49,908 bases of DNA from Flavobacterium sp. Root935. Its GTDB lineage: Bacteria > Bacteroidota > Bacteroidia > Flavobacteriales > Flavobacteriaceae. Below the pieces are notes generated by a model that was not told the origin of the DNA, did no database searches, and was given only the letters and a program-made list of their open reading frames with translations. Location of the stretch: NCBI RefSeq assembly GCF_001429295.1, contig NZ_LMJL01000008.1, forward strand, positions 1,095,142-1,145,049, read 5' to 3'. Numbering within the stretch: the first letter of the stretch is position 1; each line of letters begins with the position of its first letter. Below are positions 8,263-15,249 of the stretch, piece after piece. A program made the position numbers and the translations under genes.

Positions 8263-8385
8263 AACCATATAAGTGATATAAGTTTGATTTAGTTTTTGCG
8301 GTAATTTTTTTAAACTCATAAGTAAACGCTGCATCTTTGTCAAAGTTACCTCCAATTTATATTTACTTATATCACTTATATGGTT
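8263..8385. repeat. 21-bp perfect inverted repeat with 81-bp spacer
   Basis: Arms at 8263-8283 and 8365-8385 are perfectly complementary. Each arm is itself built from ATATAAGTG-like units. The spacer contains a copy of the ATCTTTGTCAAAGTT motif (8333-8347) also found in the hairpin at 4160. The structure fills the space between the HD-domain gene and the cydA promoter. Confidence 0.75.
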
Positions 8386-8394
8386 TTAAAAAAA

Positions 8395-8985
8395 TCATTT
8401 CTTCAAAATCCCTTTTTCTACACTATCGTTAATCAAACCTTCAGCATAATTCCACAATGATTTTGAACCATTTTTAATTACGCTTTTCTTCTCATAAACC
8501 TTGTCATACTTCACGTCAAATTCTTTCCAAGTTCCACCATTGTTAGAGGTGTTTTGTAATAAAGGTTCTAGACGATCCATCGATTTTGCAAATTTAGCTT
8601 CATTGGTTTCACCAGCTTCAAATTCTTCCCAAATAGCAATAAATTCTTCAGCTTGGTTTTTAGGCAGTAAACCAAAGATTCGATTAGCAGCTAATCGTTC
8701 TTCATCTGTATTTAAATGATTTTTTATGGTGTCGTACATAAAAACGTCTCCAGCATCAATTTCGACAATGTCATGAATGAGAACCATTTTAACGACTTTT
8801 AAAACATCAATCGGCTCATCTGAATGTTCTGCCAAAACAATTGCCATCAATGCCAAATGCCAGCTGTGTTCAGCATCATTTTCGCATCGGTCGCTGTTAA
8901 ATAACTTTGTTTTACGCTGAATGTATTTTACTTTATCAATTTCTTTTATAAAAGCAATTTGATCTAATAAGTCTTTTGTGTTCAT
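8395..8985 (-). CDS. HD-domain phosphohydrolase (YfbR/YGK1-like)
   Basis: A 196-residue protein with a complete HD signature: His40 in AEHSWH, the HD doublet at 71-72 in LIHDIVEIDAGD, and a downstream Asp near 136. This is the HD_3-type arrangement of YfbR-like 5-prime-deoxynucleotidases, metal-dependent enzymes that remove phosphate from deoxynucleoside monophosphates in the cytoplasm. The length is right for the family. It is monocistronic with its own -7 box at 9029-9036. A short dyad between promoter and start (9012-9025) may be an operator. The exact substrate is not readable from sequence. Confidence 0.85.
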   Translation of the reverse strand: MNTKDLLDQIAFIKEIDKVKYIQRKTKLFNSDRCENDAEHSWHLALMAIVLAEHSDEPIDVLKVVKMVLIHDIVEIDAGDVFMYDTIKNHLNTDEERLAANRIFGLLPKNQAEEFIAIWEEFEAGETNEAKFAKSMDRLEPLLQNTSNNGGTWKEFDVKYDKVYEKKSVIKNGSKSLWNYAEGLINDSVEKGILKK

Positions 8986-9011
8986 AGTAACTGAATATTT
9001 TTTTTCTTAAA

Positions 9012-9025
9012 ATGACATTCGTCAT
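9012..9025. promoter_or_regulatory. Dyad between promoter and start of the HD gene
   Basis: ATGAC-ATTC-GTCAT is a perfect 5+5 dyad with a 4-bp spacer. It sits just downstream of the minus-strand -7 box, near the expected transcription start. A regulator bound there would block transcription. The shape is that of a Crp/Fnr-type site but with different outer bases from the two sulfur promoters. Confidence 0.35.
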
Positions 9026-9028
9026 ATG

Positions 9029-9036
9029 CAAAATTA
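9029..9036 (-). promoter_or_regulatory. Promoter -7 box of the HD gene
   Basis: TAATTTTG on the minus strand matches TAnnTTTG and lies 44-51 bp before the start codon. Confidence 0.5.
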
Positions 9037-9126
9037 GAAGTAAAAGCTTAATTGCTCAACTTTAAATCACTTTATATAACCTGTATGATAAAATCAATGT
9101 TATTTTTTAACAGAAATCAAATTTCT

Positions 9127-9140
9127 GTAACATTAGTCAC
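9127..9140 (+). promoter_or_regulatory. Candidate Crp/Fnr operator before the persulfide-dioxygenase gene
   Basis: GTAACATTAGTCAC is a GTRAY-N4-GTYAC dyad. Its centre is 29.5 bp upstream of the first base of the -7 box at 9163, identical to the spacing at 3236-3249/3272. If the first base of the box is near -12, the centre is near -41.5, the class II activator position of Crp-type proteins. A nearby 8-bp hairpin, ACAGAAAT-CAA-ATTTCTGT, spans 9110-9128. Confidence 0.55.
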
Positions 9141-9162
9141 CTATTTTCTGAGAAAACAGCAG

Positions 9163-9170
9163 TACATTTG
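9163..9170 (+). promoter_or_regulatory. Promoter -7 box of the persulfide-dioxygenase gene
   Basis: TACATTTG is a perfect TAnnTTTG and lies 35 bp before the ATG at 9198. It excludes the in-frame TTG at 9168 as a start. Confidence 0.65.
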
Positions 9171-9197
9171 TATCCCACATATTTTAGATTTCATATC

Positions 9198-10613
9198 ATG
9201 AAAATAGAACAAATTTACACCGGATGTCTAGCACAAGGTGCTTATTATATTACTTCAGATGGCGAAGCGGCCATTATCGATCCGCTTAGAGAAATACAGC
9301 CTTACTTAGATCGTTTAGAACGCGATGCCGTAAAATTGAAATACATTTTTGAAACACATTTTCACGCCGATTTCGTTTCGGGCCACGTCGATTTAAGTAA
9401 AGAAACTGGAGCTCCAATCGTTTACGGACCAAACGCAGCCTGCGAATTTGACTGCATTTCTGCAAAAGACGGACAAGAATTTAAAATCGGAAAAGTGACT
9501 ATTAAGGTATTGCACACTCCTGGGCATACTATGGAAAGCACCACTTTTTTATTGATTGATGAAAACGGAAAAGATCACGCTATTTTCTCTGGTGACACTT
9601 TATTTATTGGAGATGTCGGCCGTCCAGATTTAGCACAAAAAGCTGCGGGAATGACACAAGATCAATTGGCTGGAATTTTATTTCATTCTTTAAGAAATAA
9701 AATTATGACTCTGGCTGATGATGTAATTGTTTATCCTGCGCATGGAGCCGGAAGTGCCTGCGGAAAAAACATGAGTAAAGAAACTGTTTCGACTATCGGG
9801 AACCAAAAAGCAACAAATTATGCTTTGCGCGCCAATATGACCGAAGCTGAATTTATTGAAGAAGTAACGGATGGATTATTGCCTCCTCCTGCCTATTTCA
9901 GCATGAACGTTGCCATGAACAAGCAAGGTTACGAAAGTTTTGAATCGGTTTTAAACAACGGAATGAAAGCTATAAATGTAAAAGAATTTGAAGCTGTTGC
10001 AGAAGAAACTGGCGCTTTAATTTTGGATACCAGAAGTGCTGCCGATTTTAGCAAAGGATTTATTCCGCAGTCTATTAATATCGGAATTAATGGTGATTTT
10101 GCGCCGTGGGTTGGAACTTTAATTGCAAATGTAAAGCAGCCTATTATATTGATTACAGCTGATGGAATGGAAGAAGAAACCGTAACACGTTTAAGCCGTG
10201 TAGGTTTTGATACTATTATTGGGCATTTAGAAGGCGGATTTGAAGCTTGGCAAGATGCAGGTTTTGAAACAGATACCGTAAACCGAATTACAGCTGAACA
10301 GTTTGCAAACGAAGTAAATATCGAGACAGATAAAATAATCGATATTCGTAAAGAAACAGAATACGCAGCCGAACATATTGAAGATGCTTACAGCAAACCT
10401 TTGGCTTATATTAATGACTGGGTAAAAGACATTAATCCGAATGAGCATTTTTATCTTCATTGTGCAGGTGGTTACCGCAGTATGATTGCTGCTTCTATTT
10501 TACAGGCACGCGGATTTAGAAATTTTTCTGAAGTTGAAGGCGGTTTTGGAGCCATTTCAAAAACAAATCTTCCAAAATCAGATTTTGTTTGTCAGAGTAA
10601 AGTATTAAAATAA
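9198..10613 (+). CDS. Persulfide dioxygenase-like metallo-beta-lactamase fused to two rhodanese domains
   Basis: A 471-residue cytoplasmic enzyme. Residues 1-240 are a metallo-beta-lactamase fold with THFHADFVSGH at 53-63, His110 in HTPGH and Asp133 in SGDTLF. His54, His110 and Asp133 correspond to the mononuclear iron ligands of ETHE1, with the same 56-residue gap between the histidines. Two rhodanese domains follow (about 262-350 and 365-465). The first has no cysteine in its active loop (TADGMEEE) and looks inactive. The second has Cys422 in HCAGGYRS. This layout resembles CstB-type enzymes that turn persulfide into thiosulfate or sulfite. It probably heads an operon with the YeeE genes. 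The reaction is inferred from family. Confidence 0.88.
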   Translation: MKIEQIYTGCLAQGAYYITSDGEAAIIDPLREIQPYLDRLERDAVKLKYIFETHFHADFVSGHVDLSKETGAPIVYGPNAACEFDCISAKDGQEFKIGKVTIKVLHTPGHTMESTTFLLIDENGKDHAIFSGDTLFIGDVGRPDLAQKAAGMTQDQLAGILFHSLRNKIMTLADDVIVYPAHGAGSACGKNMSKETVSTIGNQKATNYALRANMTEAEFIEEVTDGLLPPPAYFSMNVAMNKQGYESFESVLNNGMKAINVKEFEAVAEETGALILDTRSAADFSKGFIPQSINIGINGDFAPWVGTLIANVKQPIILITADGMEEETVTRLSRVGFDTIIGHLEGGFEAWQDAGFETDTVNRITAEQFANEVNIETDKIIDIRKETEYAAEHIEDAYSKPLAYINDWVKDINPNEHFYLHCAGGYRSMIAASILQARGFRNFSEVEGGFGAISKTNLPKSDFVCQSKVLK

Positions 10614-10631
10614 TTTAAAGATGCTGAGCTA

Positions 10632-10688
10632 CTAAGATTCTAAGGTTCTAAGATTTTCAACCTTTAACTTAGTACCTTAGAATCTTAG
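10632..10688. repeat. TTCTAAG-type inverted heptad array
   Basis: The left arm, CTAAGATTCTAAGGTTCTAAG at 10632-10652, is 20/21 complementary to 10668-10688. Each arm repeats CTAAG every 7-9 bp. It lies between the persulfide-dioxygenase and the first YeeE gene. It would form a long hairpin in the mRNA but has no T-run. Confidence 0.75.
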
Positions 10689-10708
10689 CAACTTAGAACC
10701 TAAAAAAT

Positions 10709-11272
10709 ATGCTAGAAATCATCAAAGAACCATGGCCTTGGTATGTTGCAGGTCCGTTGATTGGATTGACTGTTCCAATTTTATTAATTATCGGAAATAA
10801 ATCTTTCGGGATTAGTTCTTCTCTTCGTCATATTTGCGCGGCTTGTATTCCGTCAAATATTTCGTTTTTTAAGTATGACTGGAAAAAAGAAAGCTGGAAT
10901 TTATTTTTTGTTTTCGGAATATTTCTTGGCGGTGTAATTGCAGCTTACTTTTTATCGAATCCGAATGCGGTTGTAATTACTCCAGAGCTTTCAGAACAAT
11001 TGGCAGGTTATGGAATTACAGATCATACTGGTCTAGTTCCTTCGCAATTATTTTCTTGGGAGAGTTTATTAACGCTTCGCGGATTTATTATGATTGTCGT
11101 GGGCGGGTTTTTAGTTGGTTTCGGAACTCGTTATGCGGGCGGATGTACTAGCGGACATGCGATTATGGGATTATCAAACTTACAATGGCCTTCACTGGTA
11201 GCCACAATCTGTTTTATGATTGGAGGTTTTGTAATGTCCCTTTTGATTTTACCTTATATTCTTTCACTTTAA
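10709..11272 (+). CDS. YeeE/YedE-family thiosulfate transport protein, first half
   Basis: A 187-residue membrane protein with about five hydrophobic helices. It carries the family motif GFGTRYAGGCTSGH, with Cys146, and an extra pair Cys43/Cys46 in HICAAC. YeeE/YedE (TsuA-type) proteins take up thiosulfate by passing it along conserved cysteines. Here the usual single polypeptide of about 350 residues is split in two genes, with this one as the longer part. It is followed 10 bp later by the partner. Its place after a persulfide dioxygenase points to thiosulfate or persulfide traffic. Direction of transport is not known. Confidence 0.86.
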   Translation: MLEIIKEPWPWYVAGPLIGLTVPILLIIGNKSFGISSSLRHICAACIPSNISFFKYDWKKESWNLFFVFGIFLGGVIAAYFLSNPNAVVITPELSEQLAGYGITDHTGLVPSQLFSWESLLTLRGFIMIVVGGFLVGFGTRYAGGCTSGHAIMGLSNLQWPSLVATICFMIGGFVMSLLILPYILSL

Positions 11273-11282
11273 AATTTCAAAA

Positions 11283-11762
11283 ATGAATAATTTAGAAAAT
11301 AAAAATATAGATAGCGAAGGAATCAACGCAAGTCAGAAAAAAGAAAGCAGTCTATCAAACCTTAAATATTTAATCGTCGGAATCTTTTTCGGGATTGTAT
11401 TTGTAAAAGCAGAGATTATCAGCTGGTTTCGTATTCAGGAAATGTTTCATCTGCAGTCTTTCTTTATGTATGGCGTAATTGGAAGCGCGGTTGCAGTAGG
11501 CGTTGTTTCTGTTTTCATCATTAAAAAATTCAATATCAAAACGCTTCAAGGCGAAAAAATCGAGATTCAGCCTAAAGATTTCAACAAAGGACAAATCTAC
11601 GGCGGACTTATGTTCGGCTTTGGATGGGCGATTACTGGCGCTTGCCCAGGTCCTCTTTTCGCTCAGATTGGAACTGGCGCAACTGTAATCATCGTTACTT
11701 TATTAAGTGCTATTGCAGGAACTTGGTTTTATGGTTTGATTAAGGATAAATTGCCTCATTAA
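11283..11762 (+). CDS. YeeE/YedE-family transport protein, second half
   Basis: A 159-residue membrane protein with about four helices. A polar N-terminal tail of about 25 residues precedes the first helix. The key motif is FGWAITGACPGPLFAQIG with Cys121, the C-terminal conserved cysteine of the YeeE/YedE fold (DUF6691-like). Together with the preceding gene it would rebuild a full thiosulfate transporter. The 10-bp gap suggests coupled translation. Nothing recognisable as a terminator lies immediately after it, but a perfect 16-bp hairpin occurs at 11820-11852. Confidence 0.86.
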   Translation: MNNLENKNIDSEGINASQKKESSLSNLKYLIVGIFFGIVFVKAEIISWFRIQEMFHLQSFFMYGVIGSAVAVGVVSVFIIKKFNIKTLQGEKIEIQPKDFNKGQIYGGLMFGFGWAITGACPGPLFAQIGTGATVIIVTLLSAIAGTWFYGLIKDKLPH

Positions 11763-11777
11763 GATTTTGTTTTTTTT

Positions 11778-11804
11778 CAGGTTTCATGTTTCAAGTTTCA
11801 AGTT
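11778..11804. repeat. TTTCAAG heptad array, left arm
   Basis: CAGGTTTCATGTTTCAAGTT followed by another TTTCAAGTT, repeating GTTTCA every 7-8 bp. It is inverted relative to the array at 12100-12154. Confidence 0.6.
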
Positions 11805-11819
11805 AACTTAACATAACAT

Positions 11820-11852
11820 AAACCCGACAGGTTTTAAAAACCTGTCGGGTTT
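11820..11852. terminator. Perfect 16-bp hairpin, possible bidirectional terminator
   Basis: Two 16-nt arms (AAACCCGACAGGTTTT and its complement) flank a single central A. Only three T residues end the arm, so termination is uncertain. Related hairpins with the core AGGTTTT-n-AAAACCT occur at 45108-45134 and, degraded, near 24378-24402. Confidence 0.5.
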
Positions 11853-11870
11853 ATTCTTTAAGAAAAGATT

Positions 11871-12042
11871 CATTCCGTAGGAATGTCTCGTTGGTAGAAA
11901 TTAAATGTGATTGCCATTACACGTTCCGTAGGAACGTTTGATACATTATTTCAAATGCATTATTTTCATAAATCATGTGTCCCTACAGGACACCATGCAA
12001 ACCATATTATCATTTGTTACCGACGAAATATTCCTACGGAAT
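11871..12042. repeat. Cluster of four REP-like short palindromes
   Basis: CATTCCGTAGGAATG (11871-11885), CGTTCCGTAGGAACG (11922-11936), GTGTCCCTACAGGACAC (11977-11993) and ATTCCTACGGAAT (12030-12042) are spaced about 40-50 bp apart. The first three-base loops are GTA or TAC. REP-like units of this kind are often linked to RAYT transposases, none of which is in the window. Confidence 0.6.
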
Positions 12043-12099
12043 AAAAAGATTCGTTTCTTCATAGAACTTCCCATCTCGTTATAGCTTTCACTATCACGC

Positions 12100-12154
12100 G
12101 AAACTTGAAACTTGAAAACCTGAAACCTGAAACTTAAAACTTGAAACCCGAAAC
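12100..12154. repeat. GAAACTT heptad array, right arm
   Basis: Seven or more GAAAC words at 7-8-bp period, pointing opposite to the array at 11778-11804. Confidence 0.65.
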
Positions 12155-12203
12155 AAATAAAAACCAAAAAACTTTTCTTCATCGATTATTAATTTCATTT
12201 CGT

Positions 12204-12211
12204 TAAGTTTG
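12204..12211 (+). promoter_or_regulatory. Promoter -7 box of glpD
   Basis: TAAGTTTG matches TAnnTTTG and lies 40 bp before the glpD ATG. Confidence 0.55.
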
Positions 12212-12243
12212 CTTTCGAACAACATTTCCTAGAAAACAAAAAC

Positions 12244-13821
12244 ATGAATCGTTCCGAACAGTTATCTCAATTACAAAATACACAAAAATGGGACGTAATC
12301 ATAATTGGCGGTGGAGCTAGCGGTTTAGGAACTGCAATTGATGCTGCCAGCCGAGGTTATAAAACAATTTTATTAGAAGCTGTAGATTTTGCAAAAGGAA
12401 CTTCAAGCAGAAGTACAAAACTGGTTCATGGCGGGGTGCGTTATTTGGAACAGGGAAATATTCATTTGGTAAGAGAAGCTTTAAAAGAACGAGGCTTAAT
12501 GCTTCAAAATGCCAATCATTTGGTCAAAAATCAATCTTTTGTTATTCCAAATTACCATTGGTTTGGCGGCTATTTTTACACTTTCGGATTAAAAATTTAC
12601 GATTTATTATCGGGCCGCCTGAGTTTAGGAGGTTCTAAATATCTTTCGAAAAAGAAAACAATTGAATTGCTTCCAAACGTCGAAGAAATCGGATTGAAAA
12701 ATGGTGTTATTTATCACGATGGTCAATTTGATGATTCTCGTCTAGCAGTTAACATGGCTCAGACTGCTGTGGAGAATGGAGCCTGCGTTTTAAATTATGT
12801 AAAAGTTGTCAATTTACTAAAGGACGATAAAAATCAAATAATTGGTGTTCAAGCTCAAGATCTAGAAACCGGAATTAAATATAGTCTAAAAGGTGCTGCC
12901 ATTATAAACGCAACTGGAGTTTTTACAAACGCTATCATGAAACTCAATGATACAGTTTACAAAAAATATATTGTTCCAAGTCAGGGAATCCATTTAGTAT
13001 TTGATAAATCTTTCTTGCCAGGTGAAAATGCCTTAATGATTCCGAAAACAAAAGATGGACGAGTTTTGTTTGCTGTTCCGTGGCACAATCATGTTGTGGT
13101 TGGAACGACGGATACTTTAATAAAAAAACAAAGTTTAGAACCAATTGCTTTAGAAACTGAAATTCAATTTGTTTTAGAAACAGCACAACGATTCTTAGCC
13201 AAAAAACCAACACGAAAAGATGTATTATCGGTTTTTGCAGGTTTGCGCCCGTTGGCCGCCCCAAAAGAAGAAGGAAAAAGTACCAAAGAAGTTTCTAGAA
13301 GCCATAAAATAATTGTTTCTGAAACTGGGCTTATTACCATTACTGGAGGAAAATGGACAACTTACAGAAAAATTGCCGAAGACCTAATAGACAAAGCTAT
13401 TAAAACGGGAAAATTAACAAAAAAGGAATGCGTTACTGAGCATCTTTCTATTCACGGAAATAAACCTACAACGTCTCTCGATAGAGAAAATCACCTATAT
13501 ATATATGGTTCTGATATTCCAAAAATACTCGAATTACAAGAAAACGAACTGGAGTTAAAAGAAAAACTGCATCCTGATTACGATTTTACAATGGCAGAAG
13601 TCGTTTGGGCGATTCGCTATGAAATGGCAAGAACTACTGATGATATATTGGCAAGACGAGTACGATTATTATTCTTAGATGCCAGAGCTGCAATTGAAGC
13701 TGCAGAAAAAACGGCAAGAATAATTGCCAAAGAACTTGGTCATGATGAAGCTTGGATAAGTACAGAAATTGTCAATTTCAAACAAATTGCAAAAGGTTTT
13801 CTTTTGTCTGAATTCCAATAA
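12244..13821 (+). CDS. glpD: FAD-dependent glycerol-3-phosphate dehydrogenase
   Basis: A 525-residue flavoprotein. The dinucleotide-binding loop GGGASGLGTA lies at about residues 22-31. TSSRSTKLVHGGVRYLEQ near residue 55 is the conserved GlpD segment, followed by a DAO-type substrate domain and a C-terminal helical domain from about 400. The enzyme oxidises glycerol-3-phosphate to dihydroxyacetone phosphate at the inner face of the membrane and passes electrons to the quinone pool. No glpK or glpF is adjacent, so it probably serves lipid-derived glycerol-3-phosphate. The start follows a good promoter and the length is normal. Confidence 0.93.
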   Translation: MNRSEQLSQLQNTQKWDVIIIGGGASGLGTAIDAASRGYKTILLEAVDFAKGTSSRSTKLVHGGVRYLEQGNIHLVREALKERGLMLQNANHLVKNQSFVIPNYHWFGGYFYTFGLKIYDLLSGRLSLGGSKYLSKKKTIELLPNVEEIGLKNGVIYHDGQFDDSRLAVNMAQTAVENGACVLNYVKVVNLLKDDKNQIIGVQAQDLETGIKYSLKGAAIINATGVFTNAIMKLNDTVYKKYIVPSQGIHLVFDKSFLPGENALMIPKTKDGRVLFAVPWHNHVVVGTTDTLIKKQSLEPIALETEIQFVLETAQRFLAKKPTRKDVLSVFAGLRPLAAPKEEGKSTKEVSRSHKIIVSETGLITITGGKWTTYRKIAEDLIDKAIKTGKLTKKECVTEHLSIHGNKPTTSLDRENHLYIYGSDIPKILELQENELELKEKLHPDYDFTMAEVVWAIRYEMARTTDDILARRVRLLFLDARAAIEAAEKTARIIAKELGHDEAWISTEIVNFKQIAKGFLLSEFQ

Positions 13822-14048
13822 ATCGTAAACTCTGATGAATTTGAAAATCTGCTTGCTTAAAAACTATCTTACAAAAGATTATCTGATGTTTTTTCGAGCC
13901 ATAATTACTTTTTGATTTTAAAAAATCATTAAACAACATCATATCAATAGTTTACGCTAAAAAATTATAGTACTTTTATTCTCTGAAAATTATACAATAC
14001 GTTCTTCGAAAACCGCATTTAAACACATTAACAAAAAATTAACACAAC

Positions 14049-14094
14049 ATTTGTATATACAACTATTAAAATTTCTACATTTGTATATACAAAT
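14049..14094. promoter_or_regulatory. Tandem MarR operators
   Basis: ATTTGTATATACAAAT at 14079-14094 is a perfect 16-bp palindrome. ATTTGTATATACAACT at 14049-14064 is a copy with its final half-site altered. They are exactly 30 bp apart, about three DNA turns. The downstream one overlaps the -7 box, so binding would block transcription. Confidence 0.7.
14076..14083 (+). promoter_or_regulatory. Promoter -7 box of the MarR-nitroreductase unit
   Basis: TACATTTG matches TAnnTTTG, 34 bp before the ATG, and overlaps the palindrome at 14079-14094. Confidence 0.65.
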
Positions 14095-14109
14095 TATACA
14101 CTTACGACT

Positions 14110-14568
14110 ATGACAATTGAAGAGGTTATTAAGAGTACGGTTAAGATGGATAATGCGAAAAAAGTTATTCTGAATATCATGTACACGCAGAATGTGATTC
14201 AGGATCATTTCAACGAGTTAATTAAACCGTATGATTTATCTGGAGAACAATATAATGTGTTACGTATATTAAGAGGGCAAAAAGGAAAACCTGCCAATAT
14301 GTGCGTAATACAAGAGCGAATGCTTGCTAAAACAAGCAACACAACGCGGCTGGTAGACAAATTATTATTGAAAGAGTTTGTAACTAGAAATGTTTGTCCG
14401 GATAATCGAAGAAAAATTGAAGTTTTGATTACTCAAAAAGGATTAGATGTTTTAAAAGAATTAGATCCGAAAGTAGACGAACATGAGAAAACGTTTGCTG
14501 ACAATTTAAAGCCAGAAGAATTAACTTTCTTAAATCAATTATTAGAAAAATACAGAACCAATAAATAA
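14110..14568 (+). CDS. MarR-family transcriptional regulator
   Basis: A 152-residue winged-helix protein with the MarR layout. N- and C-terminal dimerisation helices flank a DNA-binding core at about residues 45-110, with a recognition region near MLAKTSNTTRLVDKLLLK and a wing containing DNRRKIEVLIT. Proteins of this family usually repress until an oxidant or phenolic ligand binds. Two tandem palindromes in its own promoter point to autoregulation. It is followed 9 bp later by a nitroreductase that it very probably controls. It has few cysteines (two, near residues 64 and 95), so thiol sensing is possible but unproven. Confidence 0.9.
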   Translation: MTIEEVIKSTVKMDNAKKVILNIMYTQNVIQDHFNELIKPYDLSGEQYNVLRILRGQKGKPANMCVIQERMLAKTSNTTRLVDKLLLKEFVTRNVCPDNRRKIEVLITQKGLDVLKELDPKVDEHEKTFADNLKPEELTFLNQLLEKYRTNK

Positions 14569-14577
14569 ATTAATACT

Positions 14578-15210
14578 ATGAGCAATTTCTTAGAAAATCA
14601 AAATTGGCGTTATGCAACAAAACAATTTGATGCTTCAAAAAAAATATCATCTGATGATTTAAACACCCTGAAAGAAGCAGTTAGATTAAGCGCTTCTTCT
14701 TACGGATTACAACCTTACAAAGTAATTATCGTTGAAAATCCAGAATTAAGAGAGCAATTAAAAGGCGCAGCTTACGGGCAGGCACAAATTACTGATGCTT
14801 CTCACCTATTTATTTTTGCTAACGATTTAAACCTTGATGCAGCTTCTGTTGACAAATACATCAACACTATCAGCGAAACAAGAGGTGTTCCTGCAGATGC
14901 ATTAGGAGGATTCAGCGATATGATGAAAGGTGTAATCTCAAATTTACCTGTAGAAGCAAAACATATTTGGACGGCAAAACAAACGTATTTAGCTTTAGGA
15001 AACTTATTAAATGCTGCTGCTGAATTAAAAATTGATGCTACTCCAATGGAAGGTTTCAATGCTGCTAAATTCAACGAAATTTTAGGTTTCGATAAATTAG
15101 GTTTAAATGCTTCTGTAATTGCAACTGTAGGTTACAGACACGAAGAAGACAATACACAGCACTTTAAAAAAGTTAGAAAATCTCACGAAGAATTATTTAT
15201 CACACTATAA
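14578..15210 (+). CDS. NAD(P)H-dependent nitroreductase-family flavoprotein
   Basis: A 210-residue FMN enzyme of the NfsB/dihydropteridine-reductase-like branch. Typical features are NWRYATKQFD near residue 8, the flavin-contact segment LSASSYGLQPYK at 38-49, and PMEGFNAAKFNEILG near 156. It uses NAD(P)H to reduce quinones or nitro compounds in the cytoplasm. It follows the MarR regulator by 9 bp and precedes yceI by 39 bp. The three-gene set MarR, nitroreductase and YceI suggests a response to reactive quinones or electrophiles. The natural substrate is unknown. Confidence 0.9.
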   Translation: MSNFLENQNWRYATKQFDASKKISSDDLNTLKEAVRLSASSYGLQPYKVIIVENPELREQLKGAAYGQAQITDASHLFIFANDLNLDAASVDKYINTISETRGVPADALGGFSDMMKGVISNLPVEAKHIWTAKQTYLALGNLLNAAAELKIDATPMEGFNAAKFNEILGFDKLGLNASVIATVGYRHEEDNTQHFKKVRKSHEELFITL

Positions 15211-15249
15211 TTATTTATTAATCAAATTCAAATTTTAATTTTAAAAAAC

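Larger units (their letters stand above)
11763..12203. other. Composite repeat region between YeeE and glpD
   Basis: No gene is supported. The region is nested: a GTTTCAAG array (11778-11804), a perfect hairpin (11820-11852), four short GTA/TAC-loop hairpins (11871-12042) and an inverted GAAACTTGAAAC array (12100-12154). The outer arrays point toward each other. Confidence 0.65.

Noticed and set aside
10632..10688. Periodic array as a CRISPR
   Set aside because: Units are 7-9 bp and imperfect, without unique spacers, and no cas gene is present.
11973..12182. 69-codon minus-strand reading frame
   Set aside because: It consists of repeat sequence translated into FQVSSFKFQV-like patterns.
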